Part shown: piece by piece, positions 32,013 through 37,389 of the stretch
Position numbering within the stretch: the stretch's first letter is position 1
How the letters are laid out: every line of letters starts with the position of its first letter
Assembly: GCA_023437715.1 (NCBI GenBank)
Contig: JAEZFK010000074.1
Coordinates: 1-37,389 of the forward strand
Direction: 5' to 3'
DNA length: 37,389 nucleotides
DNA from: Bacillota bacterium
GTDB lineage: Bacteria > Bacillota > Clostridia > Lachnospirales > Lachnospiraceae
Notes under the pieces: model-generated
The model's input: only the letters and a program-made list of their open reading frames with translations
What the model was told of the DNA's origin: nothing
The model's database searches: none
Program-made: the position numbers and the translations under genes

Positions 32013-32966
32013 TTACAGCTTTATAATTTGCGGATCTGACAGGGCCTTTAAATACTCCATCCCATATTCCCTGTCTCTTTCTATCTGCGCCTTTAACTGC
32101 TCAAGCCCTTCAAACCGCTGTTCAGGACGGATGAAGTGGAGCAGTTGTACCTCTATAGTCTTTCCATAAATATCCTCGTTTATACCAAAAATAAATGTTT
32201 CTGCTCCCACAGGGGAGTTGCCTTCCACCGTAGGCTTTTTTCCGATGTTTGTAACGCCTCCGTAATAAGCGCCGTCCACAAAAACCTTGGACACATAGAC
32301 GCCGAATCTGGGAAGGTGCTTTTCCGGCGGCGGCATGATGTTGGCCGTTGGAAAGCCCAGGACAGCCCCTCCGATGTGGTTGCCGTGAACCACGGTTCCA
32401 TGTATGGCATAGGGCTCCCCCAAAAGCTTGTTGGCCTTTTCCATATGCCCGTCATCCAGCTGCTCCCTGATATAGGTGCTGCTGATATCCCGGTGGTCAT
32501 CCTGTTCCTTATGGATGATGATCAGCTCATATCCGTACCGGTCCTTCCACTGAAGAAGGCTGTCCGCATTTCCAGCGCCCCGATAGCCGAAAGAACAATC
32601 CGTTCCCACCACAATGGTTTTGGCGTTCATCTGTCCTACCAGAACATTTTTCACAAATTCTTCCGGGTCCATGCGGGCGGTTTCCTCTGTGAAAGGATAC
32701 TCCACCAGATAATCAATGCCTATTTTCTCCAAATTGTTTTTTCTCTCCAGATTGGTGGTGATGACCTTCTGGGCATCTCCGGATACAAAGGTGTTGGGGG
32801 ACATGTCAAAGGTAAAGACTGCCGTCTTATACCCTTTCTCCGCCTTTACCTCCGCCATCCGCTTTAACAGCTTCTGGTGGCCTCTGTGACGTCCGTCAAA
32901 TTTTCCAAGGGTTACCACCGCAGGCTCCTGAATCTGAAATTCTCTGGTTCCGGTTATATATTCCAT
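32013..32966 (-). CDS. ribF: Bifunctional riboflavin kinase / FAD synthetase
   Basis: This 317-residue enzyme phosphorylates riboflavin to FMN and adenylylates FMN to FAD. The N-terminal nucleotidyltransferase domain has VTLGKFDGRHRGHQKLL and SSTYIREQLDDG. The C-terminal flavokinase domain has GTVVHGNHIGGAVLGFPTAN, with the metal-binding Pro-Thr-Ala-Asn, and ends in the usual RPEQRFEGLEQLKAQIERD helix. The start has GGAGG upstream and lies 2 bases after truB. RibF at the end of the infB-truB operon is standard in Firmicutes. Confidence 0.97.
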   Translation of the reverse strand: MEYITGTREFQIQEPAVVTLGKFDGRHRGHQKLLKRMAEVKAEKGYKTAVFTFDMSPNTFVSGDAQKVITTNLERKNNLEKIGIDYLVEYPFTEETARMDPEEFVKNVLVGQMNAKTIVVGTDCSFGYRGAGNADSLLQWKDRYGYELIIIHKEQDDHRDISSTYIREQLDDGHMEKANKLLGEPYAIHGTVVHGNHIGGAVLGFPTANIMPPPEKHLPRFGVYVSKVFVDGAYYGGVTNIGKKPTVEGNSPVGAETFIFGINEDIYGKTIEVQLLHFIRPEQRFEGLEQLKAQIERDREYGMEYLKALSDPQIIKL

Positions 32967-32968
32967 TC

Positions 32969-33868
32969 TTATTTTCCTCCCAGAAATAACTTTTGAGGCT
33001 TAAGAAGATTCTTCTCCCTGTCAGGCTCATATACCCCTATGAACTGCTTCCCGCTGTCGTAAACCCGTACGGGACCGTCGGGAAAATCCCCGTCCTCCGC
33101 CTGGTTCCTGTAAAATGTGTTCCCGTTGTGCACCAGCCTGTCAAAGTCCGGCTTCATTACCAGCTCCGGATATTGGGAAAACACCTTGTCAACAGCGAGA
33201 ATATGGCGTTCTAAAGTTCCCTCATCCCGAAGCTGTTCGATCCGGGAGAGGGTTAAGCTGTCCTCCAGACAAAAGCCGGAAACCCGGGTGCGGAGAAGAG
33301 ATTCCATGCAGCCTCCGCATCCCAGCTTCCTGCCTATATCATAGCAAAGGGTCCGGATATAGGTTCCCTTGGAGCAGGTCACCGTCATGGTGACCCTGGG
33401 AAGCCATATCCGTTCAACCCGAATTTCCAAAATCTCCACCGGCCGGGCCTTTCGTTCCACTTCTTTTCCCGCCCTGGCCAGCTCGTAAAGCCTTTTCCCA
33501 TCTACCTTTAATGCGGAGTACATGGGCGGTATCTGGTCGTAATGACCCAGAAAGCTTAACACCGCTTCTTTCACTTCTTCCTCGTCCACCTGGACCGGAT
33601 ACTCAGCCAGAATCTGGCCTGTGGTGTCCTGAGTGTCCGTTTCCTTTCCCAGAAGCAGAACCGCTTCATAGGTCTTGGTCCTATCGGTCAGCATATCACA
33701 GAGCTTGGTGGCCTTTCCCAGACATACAGGAAGCACTCCCTCTGCCATGGGGTCCAGGGTCCCTGTATGCCCTATTTTTTTCTGCTTTAAAATACCTCTC
33801 ATTTTCGCCACGACGTCATGAGAGGTAAATCCTTTTTCCTTATAAACGTTGATGATGCCGTCTGACAT
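32969..33868 (-). CDS. truB: tRNA pseudouridine-55 synthase
   Basis: This 299-residue enzyme makes pseudouridine at position 55 in the T-loop of tRNAs. It has the N-terminal GIINVYKEKGFTSHDVVAKM and the catalytic aspartate in GHTGTLDPMAEGVLPVCLG. It also has QIPPMYSALKVDGKRLYELA and the thumb region CSKGTYIRTLCYDIG. AGGAG lies nine bases before the ATG. It follows nrnA by 11 bases. Confidence 0.98.
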   Translation of the reverse strand: MSDGIINVYKEKGFTSHDVVAKMRGILKQKKIGHTGTLDPMAEGVLPVCLGKATKLCDMLTDRTKTYEAVLLLGKETDTQDTTGQILAEYPVQVDEEEVKEAVLSFLGHYDQIPPMYSALKVDGKRLYELARAGKEVERKARPVEILEIRVERIWLPRVTMTVTCSKGTYIRTLCYDIGRKLGCGGCMESLLRTRVSGFCLEDSLTLSRIEQLRDEGTLERHILAVDKVFSQYPELVMKPDFDRLVHNGNTFYRNQAEDGDFPDGPVRVYDSGKQFIGVYEPDREKNLLKPQKLFLGGK

Positions 33869-33879
33869 GCCCGTATCTC

Positions 33880-34830
33880 CTAATTAAGCTGTTTTGCGAT
33901 CTGATCCGACAGGTTGTTTATCACATCGTGAATGCTTCCTGTCATAGTGCAGCCCGCCGCTTTTTTGTGGCCGCCTCCGCCGAAATAAACGGCGACCTTG
34001 CTCACATCAAGGTCTGTGGTGGAGCGCAGGCTCACCTTATACTCCCTGCAGGAGGTTTCATAGATGAAAATGGCGCATTCCACATTTTCCGTAACCCGGA
34101 GCTGGTCAATGACCCCATCCATATCTCCGCCTGTAACGCCGTAAAAATCCATATCTTTCTTGCTTATGGCGCTGAAAATACATTTGCCGTCATGGAAGGT
34201 GATGCTTTCTAATAAGGCTCTGCCTAAAATCTGGTTCTGTATATAGCTTTTACGGTAAAAGCTGTCGTCAATGATCCTTGGGAAATCAATTCCCTTTTCC
34301 ATCATCTTTCCGGCGATCTCCATGGTTCTTGCCGAAGTGCAGTCGTACTTGAACACTCCGGTATCATGAATAATTCCCGTATAAATGCACTCCGCCACCG
34401 CCTTGCTGATCTTGCTTTCATCCAAAAGGCCGTAAAGCACCTCGCAGGTGGAGCTGGCTTTATCCTTCACAATATTTTCATCGGCGTATTTTAAATTAGT
34501 GACATGATGGTCCACGCAAAGGCTCTTTCCTGCGGTTTTTAAAAACTTCACCGCCTCACCGAAGCGAAGGGTATCGCTGCAGTCCAGGCAGATACAGAGA
34601 TCGTATTCTTTATCTCCTGAAAAATTGCTGATAATGGAATCAAAGCCTTTCAGATAGCTGAATTTTACAGAAGGGGGTTCTAAGTAAACAGCAGCCTCCA
34701 CCTCCGGATGCTGCTCCGCAAGATAATTGTATACCGCCAGACAGGAACCTACACAGTCCCCGTCCGGGCGGACGTGGCCGAGAACAGCCACGGTTTTCAC
34801 ATCTTTTAATATAGTATCAAGGAAACTCAT
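33880..34830 (-). CDS. nrnA: DHH/DHHA1 phosphoesterase, NrnA-type nanoRNase / pAp phosphatase
   Basis: This 316-residue protein should degrade very short RNA oligonucleotides and dephosphorylate 3'-phosphoadenosine 5'-phosphate. The DHH domain has LGHVRPDGDCVGS, CLDCSDTLRFG and VDHHVTNLKYADEN, where the DHH triad binds manganese. DTGVFKYDCTSARTMEIAG follows. The DHHA1 domain has SLRSTTDLDVSKVAVYFGGG and GGHKKAAGCT near the end. It sits between rbfA (12 bases upstream) and truB, the usual place in Firmicutes. Confidence 0.93.
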   Translation of the reverse strand: MSFLDTILKDVKTVAVLGHVRPDGDCVGSCLAVYNYLAEQHPEVEAAVYLEPPSVKFSYLKGFDSIISNFSGDKEYDLCICLDCSDTLRFGEAVKFLKTAGKSLCVDHHVTNLKYADENIVKDKASSTCEVLYGLLDESKISKAVAECIYTGIIHDTGVFKYDCTSARTMEIAGKMMEKGIDFPRIIDDSFYRKSYIQNQILGRALLESITFHDGKCIFSAISKKDMDFYGVTGGDMDGVIDQLRVTENVECAIFIYETSCREYKVSLRSTTDLDVSKVAVYFGGGGHKKAAGCTMTGSIHDVINNLSDQIAKQLN

Positions 34831-34842
34831 AAGGGCACCTCC

Positions 34843-35205
34843 TCAATCTTTGATGTCTTTTGTAACCTCGTCAATCAGTTTGGACATGTTCACTCCATAT
34901 TCAATGGACTGGTCCAGAATGAATTTGATCTCCGGCGTGTTACGCAGGTTGACTCTTCTCGCCAGTTCCCGGCGGATGTAGCCCTCTGCGCTTTTTAAGC
35001 CTTCGATGGTGGCCTTTCCCGCTTCCTCGTCTCCCAGAATACTGATATATGCCTTGCAGTATTTTAAATCCGGGGTCACCTGGGCGGAAACCACAGTTGT
35101 CATGGGATGGATCCTGGGATCTTTGATTTCCAGACGGATGATTTCACTTAACTCCTTCTGGACCTCCATATTGATTCTCGTATTCTTTATACTGTTTTTA
35201 CGCAT
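34843..35205 (-). CDS. rbfA: 30S ribosome-binding factor A
   Basis: This 120-residue protein assists late maturation of the 30S subunit and 16S rRNA 5' end. It is a single KH-like domain: NTRINMEVQKELSEIIRLEI, MTTVVSAQVTPDLKYCKAYI and GYIRRELARRVNLRNTPEIK with FILDQSIEYGVNMSKLIDEV are all typical. The ATG has AAAGGA eight bases or fewer upstream. It follows infB by 38 bases. Confidence 0.97.
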   Translation of the reverse strand: MRKNSIKNTRINMEVQKELSEIIRLEIKDPRIHPMTTVVSAQVTPDLKYCKAYISILGDEEAGKATIEGLKSAEGYIRRELARRVNLRNTPEIKFILDQSIEYGVNMSKLIDEVTKDIKD

Positions 35206-35243
35206 GTTATTCCTTTCGCATGTGCCCCATGGCGGGAAGGTTC

Positions 35244-37389
35244 CTAGCGCGGAACCTCTACCATGGTATATGCTTCAATCATATCGTCCTCCTGGACGTC
35301 GTTGAACTTTTCAAATACAAGGCCGCATTCGTAGCCGGTTGCAACCTCTTTTACATCATCCTTAAATCTCTTTAAGGATGCCAGCGGTCCTTCGAAAATC
35401 TTATCGCCGCCTCGGGTGATGCGGACGCTGCAGCCTCTCTGGAACTTACCGTCTGTAACATAGGAGCCTGCAATCGTGCCGACGCCGGAAGCCTTAAAGG
35501 TCTGGCGTACCACCGCATGGCCGATAACCCTCTCTTCAAAGATCGGATCAAGCATGCCCTTCATGGCGGCCTCTACATCCTCAATGGCCTGATAGATTAC
35601 CTTGTAAAGCCTCATATCCACCTTTTCCCGGTCCGCAATGGACTTGGCCGTCACATCAGGCCTTACGTTAAAGCCGATGATAATGGCATTGGAAGCGGAA
35701 GCAAGGGTAACGTCGGATTCATTAATGGCGCCTACTCCTCCGTGGATTACCTTGACCATAACTTCTTCATTGGACAGCTTAACAAGACTCTGCTTTACTG
35801 CTTCCACGGAACCCTGTACATCTGCCTTAACAATGATCGGAAGCTCCTTGACATTGCCGGCCTTAATCTGGCTGAATAAATCATCCAGGGATAATTTCGC
35901 CTTTGTATCTTCCAATAACTTATTCTTTCCTTCGGAAATAAATGTCTCTGCAAAGCTTCTGGCTTCTTTTTCATGCTCTGTGCTGACCAGCACTTCGCCT
36001 GCGTTGGGAACGTCGTTAAGTCCTAAGATCTCTACCGGTGTGGATGGGCCTGCCTCTTTTACCCTGCGGCCCTTATCGTCCATCATGGCACGGACTTTTC
36101 CGTAGCAGGAGCCTGCGGCAACCGTATCGCCGATATGAAGCGTTCCCTTTTGCACCAGTACGGTAGCAACCGGACCCTTGCCCTTGTCAAGCTCTGCCTC
36201 AATAATAAGACCTCTTGCGTGACGGTTTGGATTCGCCTTTAATTCCTTCACCTCTGCGGTGAGAAGGATCATTTCCAGAAGCTCCTTGATGCCTTCCTTT
36301 GTATGAGCGGAAACCGGAACAAATACGGTGCTTCCGCCCCAATCCTCAGGAATCAGCTCATATTCGGACAATTCCTGTTTTACCTTGTCAATGTTGGCGC
36401 TTGGTTTATCAATCTTATTGATAGCAACAATGATTTCCACCCCTGCTGCCTTGGCATGGTTGATTGCCTCCACAGTCTGAGGCATAACGCCGTCATCCGC
36501 TGCTACCACGAGAATGGCAATATCTGTGGACTGGGCGCCTCTCATACGCATGGCGGTAAATGCCTCATGTCCCGGAGTATCCAGGAACGTGATCTTCTGT
36601 CCGCCGATTTCCACCGTATAAGCACCGATGTGCTGGGTAATGCCGCCTGCCTCTCTGGAAGTCACATTGGTCTGACGGATGGCATCCAGAAGAGAGGTTT
36701 TACCGTGGTCAACATGGCCCATAACGCAGACAACCGGCGGTCTGGAAACCATTTCTGCCTCATCCTCATCGGCTTCCTTAAGAAGCTCTTCGATCACGTC
36801 TATCTTTACTTCCTTTTCACAGAGAACATTGTATTCCATGGCGATTTCTTCCGCCTGCTCAAAATCGATTTCTGTATTGAGGGTAACGATTTTTCCCTGT
36901 AAAAACAGCTTCTTTACAATAGCGGACGGCTGGAGCTTCATCTTCTCCGCCAATTCCTTGATGGTCAGGATATCGGGAAGGATGATTGTCTTAACCTCTT
37001 CCACCTTGGGCTCTGTATGCACCGGCGGCTGGATGGGAGCCTTTAATCCCTTTCCGCCTTTTGCAGATGTTCTGCCCTTGCTGTCATCATCTTTATCTCT
37101 CTTATCAAATTTATCATTCTTATAAGCGTTCTTTGTGGCTCTGTTGCTGGTAGGCTTTGCCTGGATGGGCGTATCGAAAGAGCTGGTTTTTGCTCCGCTG
37201 TCTCTGCCTGTACGGTTGCCCTGGTAGCCTCCCTGACCCTGGGGCCTTCCATCACGGTTGCCCTGGTAGCCTCCCTGGCCCTGGGGTCTTCCGTCTCTGT
37301 TACCCTGGTAGCCTCCCTGGCCCTGGGGCCTTCCGTCTCTGTTACCCTGGTAGCCTCCCTGACCCTGGGGCCTTCCGTCTCTGTTACCC
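35244..37389 (-). CDS. infB: Translation initiation factor IF-2, 5' end outside the window
   Basis: IF-2 is the GTPase that brings initiator tRNA to the ribosome. The frame runs unbroken to the right window edge, giving about 714 codons without a start. A GTG at 37022 is in frame but internal. The part present contains a low-complexity N-terminal region with 14-residue repeats (GNRDGRPQGQGGYQ), a Lys/Asp-rich linker and the IF2_N segment LTIKELAEKMKLQPSAIVKK. The GTPase domain follows, with VMGHVDHGKTSLLDAIR (G1), DTPGHEAFTAMR (G3) and AINKIDKPSAN (G4), then the C-terminal domains ending near EDDMIEAYTMVEVPR. It is the most upstream gene seen of the infB-ribF operon; nusA would be expected beyond the edge. 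Confidence 0.98.
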   Translation of the reverse strand, partial: GNRDGRPQGQGGYQGNRDGRPQGQGGYQGNRDGRPQGQGGYQGNRDGRPQGQGGYQGNRTGRDSGAKTSSFDTPIQAKPTSNRATKNAYKNDKFDKRDKDDDSKGRTSAKGGKGLKAPIQPPVHTEPKVEEVKTIILPDILTIKELAEKMKLQPSAIVKKLFLQGKIVTLNTEIDFEQAEEIAMEYNVLCEKEVKIDVIEELLKEADEDEAEMVSRPPVVCVMGHVDHGKTSLLDAIRQTNVTSREAGGITQHIGAYTVEIGGQKITFLDTPGHEAFTAMRMRGAQSTDIAILVVAADDGVMPQTVEAINHAKAAGVEIIVAINKIDKPSANIDKVKQELSEYELIPEDWGGSTVFVPVSAHTKEGIKELLEMILLTAEVKELKANPNRHARGLIIEAELDKGKGPVATVLVQKGTLHIGDTVAAGSCYGKVRAMMDDKGRRVKEAGPSTPVEILGLNDVPNAGEVLVSTEHEKEARSFAETFISEGKNKLLEDTKAKLSLDDLFSQIKAGNVKELPIIVKADVQGSVEAVKQSLVKLSNEEVMVKVIHGGVGAINESDVTLASASNAIIIGFNVRPDVTAKSIADREKVDMRLYKVIYQAIEDVEAAMKGMLDPIFEERVIGHAVVRQTFKASGVGTIAGSYVTDGKFQRGCSVRITRGGDKIFEGPLASLKRFKDDVKEVATGYECGLVFEKFNDVQEDDMIEAYTMVEVPR
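37214..37389 (-). repeat. 42-bp tandem repeat inside infB, at least 4.2 copies
   Basis: Units start at 37214, 37256, 37298 and 37340, with a fifth beginning at 37382 and cut by the window edge. They differ from each other at only a few positions. Because 42 is a multiple of three, each unit encodes the same 14 residues (GNRDGRPQGQGGYQ). Confidence 0.95.

Overview
The window looks like chromosomal DNA from a low-to-mid-GC Firmicute of the class Clostridia, most likely Lachnospiraceae (the Lacrimispora / Enterocloster / Hungatella neighbourhood). This rests on the infB-rbfA-nrnA-truB-ribF order, strong AGGAGG ribosome binding sites, lipobox-type solute-binding proteins, a BMP-family nucleoside transporter and a Gly/Gln/Arg-rich repeated IF2 N-terminus. 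The assignment is an inference and no species is claimed. I saw no rRNA, tRNA, CRISPR array, insertion sequence or prophage gene.

Layout. (1) 1-7712, minus strand: a sugar-type (CUT1) ABC transporter (binding protein and two permeases, no ATPase), a GH2 beta-mannosidase-like enzyme, a D-threonine aldolase / D-serine dehydratase-like PLP enzyme and an N-acyl-D-amino-acid deacylase that runs off the left edge. A divergent YheO/DauR-type regulator (7965-8606) faces this operon. The intergenic region carries four direct copies of an ACATTTTGTTGA-like element, placed as operators for both promoters would be. (2) 8676-15246, minus strand: a complete four-gene Wadjet locus, jetABCD (SMC-type anti-plasmid defence), with its own promoter and a terminator-like hairpin in the leader. 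(3) 15480-17495: ftsH. (4) 17638-22647: a BMP-type nucleoside ABC transporter (lipoprotein, ATPase, two permeases), again with a terminator-like hairpin in the leader of the lipoprotein gene. (5) 22854-23621: an SDR oxidoreductase under a promoter overlapped by a perfect 20-bp palindrome. (6) 24047-25648: pyrG, plus strand. (7) 25890-30756: a livJHMGF branched-chain amino acid-type ABC transporter, plus strand. (8) 30912-31955: a secreted SH3-NlpC/P60 cell-wall hydrolase. (9) 32013-37389: ribF, truB, nrnA, rbfA and a 5'-truncated infB, which is the 3' part of the conserved nusA-infB translation operon.

How the parts fit. Regions 3, 6 and 9 are core housekeeping. Regions 1, 4 and 7 are three uptake systems, each with a hairpin just after the binding-protein gene that would let the binding protein be made in excess over the membrane parts. 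The accessory elements are the Wadjet locus and the mixed beta-mannoside / D-amino-acid operon. No wholly unknown gene family was found. The less ordinary observations are the regulatory leader in front of jetABCD, the low-GC jetD within an otherwise mid-GC Wadjet operon, the operator array of the YheO-type regulator, and the pairing of a beta-mannosidase with two D-amino-acid enzymes in one operon.
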